Shown here: piece by piece, positions 32,918 to 42,651 of the stretch
How the letters are laid out: each line of letters starts with the position of its first letter
Position numbering within the stretch: the first letter of the stretch is position 1
Assembly (NCBI RefSeq): GCF_000513855.1
Contig: NZ_KI911318.1
Location: 820,484 to 884,483, forward strand
Length of the DNA stretch: 64,000 bases
Reading direction: 5' to 3'
DNA from: Desulfurococcus amylolyticus Z-533
GTDB taxonomy: Archaea; Thermoproteota; Thermoprotei_A; Sulfolobales; Desulfurococcaceae
Notes under the pieces: model-generated
Database searches by the model: none
Told to the model about the DNA's origin: nothing
Seen by the model: only the letters and a program-made list of their open reading frames with translations
Program-made: the position numbers and the translations under genes

Positions 32918-33037
32918 ACCCCGTATACCCACCCAGAGAATACCGGGAGAAAAGTAAAAGGTAATAGTCATCAAAGGAAAACAAGTGAAGACGCCAAGAG
33001 AATAAACACATCCAAAAATATCCAAATTAGAAAGGAT

Positions 33038-33805
33038 TTAGAACCCGCAACAGGCTACTGTAATGATGACTTCAATCATCCCGGAGATATACGTAATACC
33101 GTATATCTCTATACTCCTGGTGAACACGGTGTGGAACATGAGTGGTAGGGTTGAGAATTGCGCCGGCACCATACTGCCTGTGCTGCCAACCAGTATCGGG
33201 GCATTGTTCACTTGGATCCCGTCGACCAGTATTCTCGTTATGTTTATACGTGAGCTATACGTGTACACTACGAGCTCCACCAGTATACCACTTCCCGTGT
33301 AGTTGACTAGCAATGCCTCATGAGGGCTTGAAGTGGAAATGTTTACCACGTAGATACTGGTATTCCTGAAGCCCGTGAAGACTTGTGACATGTATTCTGC
33401 CTCGGCAAGACTCCATGCTATAAAATTACCTCTTTCAGTAAACACGCCTAGGACGGCTCTATCATTCACTAGTGAATCAGCCACGCTACCCGGTAATGTA
33501 TAATTAATGCTTGAACCAGGCTCTATTGCTATATCTACTGAGTGATCCTCGTAGATTATGCTCGTCGAGTTGTAGACTACTATATCCCTAATGATAGTAT
33601 ATGTGCTGGAACCTATTATCACAGTGTCACCGTGGAGCCTGAAGAATAATTTCTCACTACTCCTTGACGCCTCATCGCTTGCATAGTTGTTCAGCTCGGT
33701 TAGAATAGTTTCGGCCTGCTTAATCAAGCCTATGTATAGCCCGCTCCCGGCTGTTAACAATAGTGTTAAAGCTATAGCACCGTATACCTCGACCTGGAGC
33801 CTCAT
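33038..33805 (-). CDS. membrane-anchored pilin-like surface protein
   Basis: A 255-residue protein. One N-terminal hydrophobic helix (VYGAIALTLLLTAGSGLYIG) precedes a beta-rich extracellular region with many N-glycosylation sequons (NYT, NTS, NIS, NIT). It lacks a clear class III signal cleavage motif. It overlaps the preceding pilin-like gene by four bases and ends the pilus operon, so it is probably a minor pilin or pilus-tip component. I know no closer family. Confidence 0.6.
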   Translation of the reverse strand: MRLQVEVYGAIALTLLLTAGSGLYIGLIKQAETILTELNNYASDEASRSSEKLFFRLHGDTVIIGSSTYTIIRDIVVYNSTSIIYEDHSVDIAIEPGSSINYTLPGSVADSLVNDRAVLGVFTERGNFIAWSLAEAEYMSQVFTGFRNTSIYVVNISTSSPHEALLVNYTGSGILVELVVYTYSSRINITRILVDGIQVNNAPILVGSTGSMVPAQFSTLPLMFHTVFTRSIEIYGITYISGMIEVIITVACCGF

Positions 33806-34176
33806 GGTGAGACCACCACCCCAGCTATTATTACTCCATCAATGTACATGTAGACCGGGGGCTTGAGCACTAGCGGCTCTGGATATATGCATGTCCTTGA
33901 CTCCGTGAAACCGCATTTAGCCAGTAGATCTATCCTGACACCGGTTGAATCATACAGGTATAGCTTGCCAGGGGGTTTCCCAATATATATGAGGACCCTG
34001 TAGCCCTCGTTGCTTCTAACCAGGTAGAGTAATCCATGATTCGCCGCTATCCGTGTCTCCATGGCTATTGATGCACTTGTTAAGCCGGTGTTAACCAGGT
34101 ATACTAGGGCTGGTACTATGGCTAATAATAGAAGTATTGAGGACACTATATTGCTCAACCCCCTCGTATACGACAC
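33802..34176 (-). CDS. pilin-like protein with class III-type signal
   Basis: A 124-residue protein. The N terminus MSYTRGLSNIVSSILLLLAI resembles archaeal prepilin signals: a basic residue and glycine (RG) followed by a hydrophobic stretch that would form the filament core. The remainder is beta-rich with two cysteines (CGFTESRTC) that could form a disulfide. Coupled to the next gene by ATGA. Confidence 0.6.
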   Translation of the reverse strand: MSYTRGLSNIVSSILLLLAIVPALVYLVNTGLTSASIAMETRIAANHGLLYLVRSNEGYRVLIYIGKPPGKLYLYDSTGVRIDLLAKCGFTESRTCIYPEPLVLKPPVYMYIDGVIIAGVVVSP

Positions 34177-34214
34177 CTCCTCAAGGCGCTACTCTACTAG
34201 AGTCTAATAAGGAG

Positions 34215-35639
34215 TCATAGAAGCCCGTAGATGAATACTAGTAGTCCAGGTACCAGTGTACTAATGTTTCTTCCAAGCATTAACTTTGAAGAAATGAATC
34301 CCGTGGCGAGAATGCTTGAATAGGCTACCTGCAGTGTGATTGATGTGAATGGGGCTATGGTTAAGAGAGTCTTAATCAGGAACGGAGTGGATAGTATGGC
34401 TGTAATCATTATTGTCAGGCCGGCTAGGTATGAGCGTAGAGTTCTCAGCAGGTCATTGGTGAAAACCGTGAACAAGGTGTAGACATCTGGCTCTACCTCA
34501 CCGAGTGATCTATGGAATCTAAGGGTCTCACATACATAATCTATTAACCAGGTACGTATAGGCTTTGAGCCCAGGTGTGAGAGGAGTTCGTCATCGACAA
34601 ATATGAGTGACCTATACGTTCTAACATTTACTGAGACGTCTTCAAGCACATTCCTTAATTCAAACGTCTTAAACAGGGCTGTGAGAATCAGTGTGAAGCC
34701 TGGTGCTCCAAGAATCATTGATGCAGCACCTAGGTATAACAGGATCGTCTTCTCCATCATCCTATCCGTTAACACCATATATGTTAATGGGTATGTTAAG
34801 AGCACTACCCCAACAATATACATCAGTGATAACACTTTGCCGACACTCTTCTCGATGAGTACTTTGAATGGGAGAGGGTAGTTAGGTATAATAGTGGATC
34901 CCACTACTCCTAGGATTGGGATTGGGATCAACGTGTAGTATAATATATATGCATCCATTAGAATCGTGAAGCCGACGGTTAATGCTGGTATAACCGATGC
35001 AACCACGGCTATTAAGACTCCCAGCTCGCTCCTCTTCTCAACAATCCTCGAGAGCCCACTCCAGGCATCCTTAACCGCTTCACCGGCACTCCTCATCAAA
35101 TACTCTACAACGGTTCCAGTAGACAGCGCACTGGAGTACTCTATAAAGAATGTCCTAGCCATCCCCTTTAAAACCGAGGAGACAATTCGGAGTGCATCTC
35201 CTACTCCAATAATCTTTTCCAAACAAGTGAATTTCTCCCCGATTACCCTGAACCCCTTGAATACCCTGGACTCGGAGACGTATCTAAGTAGCTCCAATGG
35301 CTCGAGACCTGTTCTACAAGTAGCCGAAGCCATGACTATGAAGAAAGCCAGCTCCTTGTCCACGAGTCCATGAATCCCCCTGGCCTCCGCTAATTTATCA
35401 AGTACTGGAAGCCAGGCAATAATGATCAATAGTGGTACCACTGTAAGTATTAGAGTGCCCGGGCTCTGTGACGCTGAGGTTAAGAGGATCACTAGGATTC
35501 CTTCGAGTGTTACCGCTATAGCACTCTTCAGCTTCCACGGGGCTTCCAAGTACTCCTCTAACCCTTCATCAAGAAACACCGTCCAACCTCTGTAATAATC
35601 GACTACTTTATCTATGAGTCTCCCGAGCATCCTCTTCAC
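34215..35639 (-). CDS. TadC/ArlJ-like type IV pilus platform membrane protein
   Basis: A 474-residue polytopic protein with two repeats of the T2SF (GspF/TadC) fold. Each has a helical cytoplasmic part, e.g. DKELAFFIVMASATCRTGLEPLELL and FEYSSALSTGTVVEYLMRSA-like bundles, followed by membrane helices. It is the inner-membrane platform that works with the assembly ATPase. It overlaps the ATPase gene by four bases. Sequence similarity is low but length, topology and gene order support the call. Confidence 0.75.
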   Translation of the reverse strand: MKRMLGRLIDKVVDYYRGWTVFLDEGLEEYLEAPWKLKSAIAVTLEGILVILLTSASQSPGTLILTVVPLLIIIAWLPVLDKLAEARGIHGLVDKELAFFIVMASATCRTGLEPLELLRYVSESRVFKGFRVIGEKFTCLEKIIGVGDALRIVSSVLKGMARTFFIEYSSALSTGTVVEYLMRSAGEAVKDAWSGLSRIVEKRSELGVLIAVVASVIPALTVGFTILMDAYILYYTLIPIPILGVVGSTIIPNYPLPFKVLIEKSVGKVLSLMYIVGVVLLTYPLTYMVLTDRMMEKTILLYLGAASMILGAPGFTLILTALFKTFELRNVLEDVSVNVRTYRSLIFVDDELLSHLGSKPIRTWLIDYVCETLRFHRSLGEVEPDVYTLFTVFTNDLLRTLRSYLAGLTIMITAILSTPFLIKTLLTIAPFTSITLQVAYSSILATGFISSKLMLGRNISTLVPGLLVFIYGLL

Positions 35640-36991
35640 AGGGCCCCACCGATCCTGCGGCTTCGCTTGAGGATCTCTTCTAGCGTTATGTCTAAGCCAT
35701 CCCTCTCCCTAACCCATATATCACTGTATTCCACGCTATCTCTCCCGGGGTCATATGTTAACTCTACTACACGGGTGAGTATCCTCCTAGGGTTATCTGA
35801 GAAGCCCATGAACGCTACAGCCGTGAACATCCCGACCTGGCTTGGAGTAAGACTTATAGGGTGGGAGATCAGCCTGGTCACCACCTCCCTAGGGGTACCG
35901 CCGTGAAATGTTGTTAAACCACTCATCCCGGAGAGCATTGCCTGCACCAGCACCTGCGCCTCAGAGCCTCGCGTCTCACCTATCACTATCACCCTGGTGG
36001 CTGAGGACCTCAAAGCTGCTTTAGCCAGTGTGAACAAGTCTACTCTGACGCTACCTGTTTCAACAGTAGTGTATCTTGCCCAGGCACTACCCGGAGGTGG
36101 ATCTATCTCTCCAGTATCTTCTATGATGACTACCTTCCACTCCAACGGGATATATGAGTAGAGTATGGATCTAAGCAGTGTTGTTTTACCGGAACCCGGG
36201 GGCCCGGCTATTATGAGGCTCATTCTCTTATTTATCAGTAACTTAAAGTATTCTGCAACAGCCAAGGGCAACGCTTTCTCCTTCACCAGCTCATCAATTG
36301 AGGGTGGCTTACCCGGCCTCTTCCTCACAACTATCTCTGGATGCTGGTATGCCACTATAGGTGATACAAGGTGTACCCTGTGACCGCCATCCTCGATTGG
36401 TAGCTGTGCATCCACTATTGGCCTAGAAGCCGAGATATAAGTGTTACACTTTAATGCTATTAACTGCTGTAGCTCCACAAGCTCTCTTATTGATTCAACC
36501 CTGAGATTAGTCTCTATGAAGTCTACCCTTGGATCAATGCTGGCCAACCTATGCCTAACCCATATGGTGCCGGGCCCCGTTATTGATATATCCTCGACGT
36601 ATGGATCATCAAGTAACACCTGGAGAACCCTGTAGCCGAGGATCATCTTCAATACGTATTCAACCTGGGGGCTGCTCTCCCTGGGGATCCCCAGGATCAT
36701 TGATGCTACATCAGTCACCGGGACTCCTCTACGTATGTGGAGCAAAATGTCTCTAAGCCTCGACTTAACTAGGTTTACTAGCTCTTCATCCACGAGTAAC
36801 CTGGCTTCATATCTGAATACTCCATCACCGTGTTTCACAAGCCTAACCATGTAGCCTCCAACACGGTACTCTGCGACAATCATACCAGTGTCCCGGGAGG
36901 AGATCCCATTCTCCCCTGGATCACTGGATCCGGGCCAGCATCGACCAATGTCTCCACATAGTGGTTCGGAGGGCTTGAAGGATGTGTGCAA
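35636..36991 (-). CDS. type IV pilus assembly ATPase (TadA/VirB11-like)
   Basis: A 451-residue secretion ATPase. The N-terminal domain (to ~240) precedes Walker A GPPGSGKTT (263-271). Next come the Asp box VVIIEDTGEI, Walker B RVIVIGETRGSEA and the His box SGLTTFHGG. It powers pilus polymerisation from the cytoplasmic face. The first 36 residues are odd for the family, but the TTG at 36991 has the strongest ribosome site (aaggtgacc); the ATG at 36883 is an alternative. Confidence 0.87.
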   Translation of the reverse strand: MHTSFKPSEPLCGDIGRCWPGSSDPGENGISSRDTGMIVAEYRVGGYMVRLVKHGDGVFRYEARLLVDEELVNLVKSRLRDILLHIRRGVPVTDVASMILGIPRESSPQVEYVLKMILGYRVLQVLLDDPYVEDISITGPGTIWVRHRLASIDPRVDFIETNLRVESIRELVELQQLIALKCNTYISASRPIVDAQLPIEDGGHRVHLVSPIVAYQHPEIVVRKRPGKPPSIDELVKEKALPLAVAEYFKLLINKRMSLIIAGPPGSGKTTLLRSILYSYIPLEWKVVIIEDTGEIDPPPGSAWARYTTVETGSVRVDLFTLAKAALRSSATRVIVIGETRGSEAQVLVQAMLSGMSGLTTFHGGTPREVVTRLISHPISLTPSQVGMFTAVAFMGFSDNPRRILTRVVELTYDPGRDSVEYSDIWVRERDGLDITLEEILKRSRRIGGAL

Positions 36992-37033
36992 ACAGGGTCA
37001 CCTTGTGGAGAAAAAATTAATGGTAAGCCGGGC

Positions 37034-37456
37034 TTAACCTCCTGTGGCGAAGACGACTTGCGAACGCCCGGTTGCTGAATCAGTCACGTTGACAAGTATC
37101 CTCGATATTGTGACACCATTTTGTAGAGGCACTGTGAATACTAGCTGGACATCACTCTTACCGCTGGCTACCTGGGGCGTTAATGGTGGTGTATAAGTGG
37201 AGCCGTTGGAGAATACTATGGTTACACTGTTAACGCTAATGCTTGAGGGTAATAGGTTGCTGACAACCAATGTGATTACACCGATTCCGGGGGAACCATA
37301 TGTAATACTATACCTGGCCACAGCCATATCTGTTGATGGAAGCTTAGTGCTCTGGTAATCGATGTAGGACTTGATGCCGAATGCGGCAACTACAGCGATC
37401 AATATCATTACTATTACAGCTATGACCTCACTAATACCCTTGACCCCACGCCTCAT
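37034..37456 (-). CDS. type IV prepilin, probable major pilin
   Basis: A 140-residue prepilin. The class III signal is MRRGVKG followed by ISEVIAVIVMILIAVVAAFG, with cleavage expected after KG. The rest is a beta-rich head with NGST and NVT sequons. The frame opens 38 codons earlier, but only the ATG at 37456 has a ribosome site (ggtggtt) and begins the signal. It is adjacent to the assembly ATPase and platform genes. Confidence 0.82.
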   Translation of the reverse strand: MRRGVKGISEVIAVIVMILIAVVAAFGIKSYIDYQSTKLPSTDMAVARYSITYGSPGIGVITLVVSNLLPSSISVNSVTIVFSNGSTYTPPLTPQVASGKSDVQLVFTVPLQNGVTISRILVNVTDSATGRSQVVFATGG

Positions 37457-37605
37457 ACAACCACCACGAGTCGATCTAAGGGTAGGAGTCAAATAAGGAG
37501 TGTTCGATAACCATTTCTGGATTATAGGTCTTCCAACACCTCTTGCGGAAAAGAAGCTTGATAGGGTCATTGAGTTGTGGAACTTAAAGTTGCTGGCTTA
37601 ATTTA

Positions 37606-39198
37606 TTATTTGGTATCCCTGGTTCTCCATGATGGTACCCTGGATTGATACGGATTTAACAATCTTATTCTTTGAGGCGTGTTTGCCACAGCTTGCAACC
37701 CCTGTGTTCTAGTCTGCCTCCTCTCCTCTATTGTTCTCATTGCTCTGAGTACGGTGTATAATAGTATGCTGGCACTCCTCGTGATCACCGGGCCCACTCC
37801 ACCCAGTAATCCTATTATATTGGGTAGTATCATATATATGAATACACTGGTTAAAGCCTGCCCTGCTACACCGACCTGAGTGCTCCAGGTCCTCATGAAC
37901 ACTGCTGTTAAGGGGCCCGCGAGAACCAGGCTGCCCCAGAGTCCTATTACCCTTTTCATTGCCCCACGTAGAGCCGGGTGGAGGTATGCGACTGCCAGTA
38001 TTGGTGTTGAAACTGTTATGGTGAGTATGAGCCAGTGCCTGATCACGACTAGCGCGGAGGCTGAGGCAAGCATAATGGTTAATACAACGGCTAAATTCGC
38101 TGCTACAGGTATGAAGAAGCCGAGCGCCACTCCTGTTGATATAAGTGCCAGTATCGAGGCTATAGAAGGCATTGGATCAACACCCTCAACCACCTTGAGG
38201 GAGAGAGCGTTAAGCATGTCAACCGAGGCATTATGGAGATAGGGGGCTGTAAGAGATAGGAGAACGACTATCAAGGCTTCTCTAACAACATCGATGAAGC
38301 CTCTCGGCTCACCCTCGAAGACGGCCTGGAGTAGCCTGAACCCCAGGTAGAGGCCTAGCCCACTCATCGAGATGGAGAGCGTTAACTCATAGAGACCCCA
38401 TTCAGCCGACCCCTCCTCAAGCCTGGGAGATGTAGTGAGCAACTGAAGGTTGAAGGGTGTTGAGACAACCTGCCAGAACATGCTGAAGAACCCGGTTACA
38501 GGGGAGACTATTATGTCGAAAGGCCATGGAGGCGTCCACGGTTTATCCGAGACACTTACAGCGATACTATTAAAGCCTGTTAAACCACTACTGTTCACAT
38601 TAACCCGTATCACGTATGCCCCGCTTGAATTATAGACATGGTTGAGCCTCAAGGAGGAGCCGTCATCGAACTCCTCAACAACCCCATCACCCCATGAAAC
38701 AGTATAGGAGGCACCATTGATCCCAGGGGAGATGAAGACCGAGAGGCCGACTGCCTCCCCGACATAATAGCCCTGCCTATCAGTGTAGAGGTAGACATAG
38801 AGTGGCCCGCCATAGTCTCCATGGAGGCTGCTGCCCAGGTAAATACCCATCAACCCAACCCCGATGAGGAGGATGCCCCCTAGAATACTGGAGATGCCTT
38901 CACCGATCCTGCCCATGGCAATATATAATCCACCAATTAGTACGAGCCCCAGTGAAGACGCGTAGAGGATCCAGCCGTAGGGAGCATGCCCTAATATGTC
39001 CTGCGATGTATTATAGAGGGAGTTAACTAAGATGCTGGAGAAGCCAGCTAGGAGTAGCCCGGCTACACCCCTGAGGAACCAGGCCCCGGAGTCCCTGTGT
39101 CCTAGGGCATGCTTGATGATTGAGACTATTATAACACTAATGCTTAAAGCCCATAGAATCCAGTCGAGGTATCCTAGTAAACTAGACAACATATCCAT
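37606..39198 (-). CDS. VirB6/CedA-like polytopic membrane protein with PKD domain
   Basis: A 530-residue protein. Four N-terminal membrane helices (to ~125) lead into an external PKD-like beta domain (about 130-218: YVYLYTDRQGYYVGEAVGL, SWGDG, NHVYNSSGAYVIRVNV). A second block of six or more helices (about 265-480) and a basic, cytosolic tail follow. The helical block and its place among VirB2/3/4-like genes fit the CedA/VirB6 channel of crenarchaeal DNA import. CedA proteins known to me are shorter, so the PKD insertion is unusual. The identification is by topology and context. Confidence 0.6.
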   Translation of the reverse strand: MDMLSSLLGYLDWILWALSISVIIVSIIKHALGHRDSGAWFLRGVAGLLLAGFSSILVNSLYNTSQDILGHAPYGWILYASSLGLVLIGGLYIAMGRIGEGISSILGGILLIGVGLMGIYLGSSLHGDYGGPLYVYLYTDRQGYYVGEAVGLSVFISPGINGASYTVSWGDGVVEEFDDGSSLRLNHVYNSSGAYVIRVNVNSSGLTGFNSIAVSVSDKPWTPPWPFDIIVSPVTGFFSMFWQVVSTPFNLQLLTTSPRLEEGSAEWGLYELTLSISMSGLGLYLGFRLLQAVFEGEPRGFIDVVREALIVVLLSLTAPYLHNASVDMLNALSLKVVEGVDPMPSIASILALISTGVALGFFIPVAANLAVVLTIMLASASALVVIRHWLILTITVSTPILAVAYLHPALRGAMKRVIGLWGSLVLAGPLTAVFMRTWSTQVGVAGQALTSVFIYMILPNIIGLLGGVGPVITRSASILLYTVLRAMRTIEERRQTRTQGLQAVANTPQRIRLLNPYQSRVPSWRTRDTK

Positions 39199-39311
39199 AG
39201 AGATCCCTGGAGAAGGAATGCTTCCTGGAGTGAAATAATCAGTGCGTCACGGCCCTATATAAGGCTATATTAAGTCTAGAACAGATCTAATATATAAGTG
39301 AGGTAAGGGAA

Positions 39312-39875
39312 ATGGAGTTTGACTCGAGTAGGATACTGGCCGGAATAGGATCAATCCTCATGGCAATAGGCGTCTTTATCCCGTTGCTGACGCTAGTGGG
39401 ATTAATACTGTTACTAATAGGGTTGAGGGGTCTCTCAGATACATACAGGGAGGAGGGTATATTCAGGAATGCCTTATATGCCGTGATAATCGGTGTAATA
39501 GGTTTAGTGACAATAATGTTTGTAGCAATATCTATAGTAGGGATCGTAATAACCTTCGCTCCCAGTATACCACTGCACATGGCGAGAGGAGTAATTGGTA
39601 CAGTACTACTTTTCATCGTGGTATACTTTGTCATCCTAGTATTAGAGGCATTATTCTACAAGAAGTCCCTTGATCTCCTAGCAACTAAATCAGGTGAGAA
39701 GCTCCTGGAGACAGCAGGGCTATTATTATTGATCGGGGCTGTTTTGACGATCATAATAGTGGGATTAATACTGATTTTCATAGCATGGATAATAGCCGCA
39801 GTAGCCTTCTTCAGCTTGAAGCCACCACAGCCAGCCCAGGAGCAGGTAGTGCAGGCACCTCCGGCACTAGCTTAA
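39312..39875 (+). CDS. DUF996 family membrane protein
   Basis: A 187-residue protein with five or six membrane helices (ILAGIGSILMAIGVFIPLLT is the first) and a Pro/Gln/Ala tail. This matches DUF996, small archaeal/bacterial membrane proteins of unknown role. The GLRGLSDTYREEGIFRNALY loop is typical. It is on the opposite strand to the flanking secretion genes and may be unrelated. The ATG is preceded by gaggtaaggg. Confidence 0.72.
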   Translation: MEFDSSRILAGIGSILMAIGVFIPLLTLVGLILLLIGLRGLSDTYREEGIFRNALYAVIIGVIGLVTIMFVAISIVGIVITFAPSIPLHMARGVIGTVLLFIVVYFVILVLEALFYKKSLDLLATKSGEKLLETAGLLLLIGAVLTIIIVGLILIFIAWIIAAVAFFSLKPPQPAQEQVVQAPPALA

Positions 39876-39887
39876 AGAGCTTTTTTC
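39876..39887 (+). terminator. T-run terminator after the DUF996 gene
   Basis: agagcttttttc directly follows the stop codon; a T6 run is enough for archaeal termination. Confidence 0.4.
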
Positions 39888-40342
39888 CGGGGTTCACAGC
39901 TTCATGAGGCCTCGTCTTTCAAGGCGTGGAGCTTGTTTGTAAGCTTTTTGCTAGACAGCAATACTTGGAGTTGGTGTACAGCTCATTGTCTCCTAGACTC
40001 GCTGTGCACCGCCCGCAGACTGACGGTGGGCCCTGAACAAGTGATGCCGCCCCAGTGAGGGACACCCGAAGAAATGAGGAAAGCTCCAGCAGGAATAGAG
40101 TCCTCGCCCCTCAGGATGAGGAGCCTCGTTATGTTGTTTCTGCTTTCATATAGGTTTACTATTGAATTCTTTTATTGAAGTAATGTAATCGCATGCATAA
40201 ACCTATTCCTTAATTCAAGATGTAGGGTACCTGTGAACGCCCCTAAGCCGTATGCAAGCCCAAAGGGGATACAGGGGGAACAAAAACGAGGGGATGAAAC
40301 CAATTTATATAAACCTATATATAAAGACCTGAACCCCGTCAG
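39888..40342. other. spacer with structured remnant and A-B element
   Basis: From about 39990 the plus strand holds GC-rich, fold-prone sequence ending in agtcctcgcccctcaggatg and aggagcctcg (to ~40130), an altered form of the right end at 17569-17605. The A-B element follows. No protein gene is seen. Confidence 0.55.
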
Positions 40343-40345
40343 CTA
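40133..40345 (+). repeat. dispersed A-B element, short copy
   Basis: Part A (40133-40180: gttgtttctgctttcatata) and part B (40203-40345: ccttaattcaagatg, ataggtaccc-like, cctaagccgtatgcaagccc, aaaccaatttatataaacc, gacctgaacccc). B is close to 62770-62915, and both can encode MQAQ-GYRGNK-E--MKPI in the same frame, which argues that B derives from a protein-coding tail. Confidence 0.75.
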
Positions 40346-42271
40346 ACCCGGCTTCAACCCGGTGGACCCGAGGTAATCTAGTTTAACAATTAATGGTGGT
40401 GGAGGCTGCTCTCCAGGTCTTCCAGCTATCTTTAATACGGCCATACCTGTTGACAGGGATGTTAGGGTTCTGCGGAGTAGTCTGGCGAAGTCGGCATCGA
40501 TGGTGCTTAGTTTCTCAGCGTCTTCACCAGCCACTTGGAACACCAGTTTCACACCTGTATTAGTAAGTACCGATTGGATTAGCTGACCAGGTATTTGACC
40601 AGTGTGCTGATGGGCTACAACAAGATGTAAACCATACTTCCTAGCCTCTGAGAAAACAATGTCTATTAATGGGAGATCGGAGACAAATTGGAACTCATCT
40701 ATGATGAGGAACACGGGTGTCCTGGGCTTTCCCAGCCTCGACCTAGCCAGTGCCTCGTACCATGTCTTGATAACTATTGTCGAGGCGATCAGCCTGGCTA
40801 AATCTCCTCCTACAACCGCCTTGGGTATGGAGAATAATGTCAGTGATCCAGGTGACATCATTTCCTCGAAGTCCACACTGGTCCTGCTCGTTAACTCCCT
40901 GAGAAATCTATCCCTGGCATACGGCTCCAGCCTCGATAATGCCGAGATAAGGGACTGCCTCTGCATACTCCTGAGCACCCCTATTTGGCGCCTCCACTCG
41001 TAGTCACTTAGATCTCCCAGTGTAACCCTACCATCATACAGTCCTAGTATAGTATTATATAGGTCCGCCATAGTGGGTGAATCACTCCTTGAGTACAGAG
41101 CTCTCAAGACGACTCTAAGCAAGTACCTGACGTTCACAGCCGTGTTCACTAGTTTTAAAACCTCGCGGAAGATATCAAGGAGTATGTCTATGGCGACTGA
41201 TACAGCGTAATCCCTATCCCTGTGTTTAGGCAGGTCGAGAGGATTGATACTGAACGGGTTGTCGACCGGGTCATAGAGTAGTGAACCGGATATCTCACTG
41301 CCTAGCTCTAAAGCCATATCTCCATGGGGATCTATCACAATGATAGAGGCCCCACCAGTTTCATACACCCTGTGAACCAGAAGCTTAAGGAAACTAGTCT
41401 TACCACTACCGGTTTGGCCAATAACGTAGACATGCCTCTCGAGGTCACTCATGCAGAGCCTTACCTCCCTCCCGTTAAGGGTAGAGCCTATCCTGAAGCA
41501 ATCGGCCCCGCTTCTAACTGGTACAGCCTCTGGCAGAAGGCTCCTCCTTGCGAATTCAACATTGTGTATAGCTGGATCAGGGAGAACCATCATATCATAC
41601 ACCCTACTACTGGTTACAACTGGTATATCCCCGGGGAAAACTCGGGTCCAGAAACCAGTCTCCAACGGCTTCAGGTACCCCCATAGTTCACCAGGAGTTC
41701 TGGCAATATGCCTAACCCATTTAAAGCCTGTGTAAGATGCCGTGGAATACTTCTCCTCGATCAACCCAAGGGTAATCCTATCCCTTGCCGCCCCCATTAT
41801 CCTCAGGGTCCATAGCCCCCTCCTAGCCCTATCAAGGATGGTCTCAGCCTCCGCTCTGCCTCCACGGGTCCCTCTAGCCTTCAATAACCCACGAGCCCTC
41901 GAGAAGAATATCTCATCTAACACGGTGTCCCTGGAGAACCCTATACACATCAACCCAGGCCTTCCAAGAGAAGACGCTATGCTCGGTGGATCCAGTATAA
42001 CCGTGTCTCTCAGCCAGAAATCCCTTCTATTCTTCAACCTCGCTTCTGAAACATATAGTTCTAGGCCGGTTTCCCCGATCAACTCCTGTACACTATACTC
42101 CCTGACATCCATGAATTTACTGAGAGAATCCCTAGGTAGCTCAGTGGCGATGAATACCCTTAGGCTTCCCCCGGTGTTCAACAGGCAGTAAGTGAACCTG
42201 TAGCCCAGGGCGCTGGGATCCGGCTTCTCCCCGATCCTGGGGAATACATGGTATAGTTGCACTGGTATCAC
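40343..42271 (-). CDS. HerA/VirD4-like ATPase of a DNA-transfer system
   Basis: A 642-residue ATPase. The N-terminal ~280 residues have no clear motif. The motor domain has Walker A GQTGSGKT (285-292), IIVIDPHGDMALELGS, Walker B VFLIIDEFQFV (about 520-530) and an arginine-rich C terminus, as in HerA/TraG/VirD4 DNA pumps. It begins 13 bases after the VirB2-like gene and is co-transcribed with it. In Ced systems the ATPase is a HerA/VirB4 relative; here two distinct such ATPases are present. The start is GTG. Confidence 0.75.
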   Translation of the reverse strand: MIPVQLYHVFPRIGEKPDPSALGYRFTYCLLNTGGSLRVFIATELPRDSLSKFMDVREYSVQELIGETGLELYVSEARLKNRRDFWLRDTVILDPPSIASSLGRPGLMCIGFSRDTVLDEIFFSRARGLLKARGTRGGRAEAETILDRARRGLWTLRIMGAARDRITLGLIEEKYSTASYTGFKWVRHIARTPGELWGYLKPLETGFWTRVFPGDIPVVTSSRVYDMMVLPDPAIHNVEFARRSLLPEAVPVRSGADCFRIGSTLNGREVRLCMSDLERHVYVIGQTGSGKTSFLKLLVHRVYETGGASIIVIDPHGDMALELGSEISGSLLYDPVDNPFSINPLDLPKHRDRDYAVSVAIDILLDIFREVLKLVNTAVNVRYLLRVVLRALYSRSDSPTMADLYNTILGLYDGRVTLGDLSDYEWRRQIGVLRSMQRQSLISALSRLEPYARDRFLRELTSRTSVDFEEMMSPGSLTLFSIPKAVVGGDLARLIASTIVIKTWYEALARSRLGKPRTPVFLIIDEFQFVSDLPLIDIVFSEARKYGLHLVVAHQHTGQIPGQLIQSVLTNTGVKLVFQVAGEDAEKLSTIDADFARLLRRTLTSLSTGMAVLKIAGRPGEQPPPPLIVKLDYLGSTGLKPG

Positions 42272-42284
42272 GCTGGCTGAGACG

Positions 42285-42548
42285 CTATGAGATAAGAGCG
42301 GATAGTATCAGCCAGAGGAAGGCTAGTAGTACTCCTCCCACGATAGCGCTGATGATAAACCTTCTCCCTTCATCACCGTCACCAGTCACGATCTTTAAGA
42401 CGCCATAGAAGCCTGCTCCGAGCACTGCGACCCATGAGAGCCAGTAGAGCCAGCTGAGCACCCTTGAGACGGCTTCACCTATGCCGGGCGGTGGCTCAGG
42501 GGTCACTGTTATTGGTAGGGAGTAGAGTAATTGATACACGAGATCCAT
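42285..42548 (-). CDS. VirB2/CedA1-like pilin subunit
   Basis: An 87-residue protein with two long membrane helices, WLYWLSWVAVLGAGFYGVLK and IISAIVGGVLLAFLWLILSA. They are joined by a short charged loop TGDGDEGRRF; a Pro-rich N-terminal segment (PITVTPEPPPG) precedes them. This helix-loop-helix form is that of conjugative VirB2 pilins and archaeal CedA1. The ATG at 42548 has gggtggg upstream; the frame opens four codons earlier. Its position beside VirB4- and VirD4-like genes supports the call. Confidence 0.68.
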   Translation of the reverse strand: MDLVYQLLYSLPITVTPEPPPGIGEAVSRVLSWLYWLSWVAVLGAGFYGVLKIVTGDGDEGRRFIISAIVGGVLLAFLWLILSALIS

Positions 42549-42651
42549 TATCCCACCCATACTACGTGTCGTAGACGAGTTAAATAAGGAGCATACCGTG
42601 TAGGGCCCTGATTATTTGACTCCCTCCTACAGTATAGGTGTGGTGCCCGGA

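Larger units (their letters stand above)
32494..33037. other. spacer with A-B element and hairpin
   Basis: Holds part A (32557-32640), part B (32683-32797) and, further right, a perfect 11-bp hairpin attcccccgct/agcgggggaat (32875-32885, 32907-32917). The frame 32477-32797 follows the repeat and is not a normal gene. Confidence 0.6.

Noticed and set aside
40065-40095. gaggaaagctcc as an RNase P RNA core
   Set aside because: The rest of the RNase P core and P4 partner are missing; the sequence fits a decayed transposon end better.
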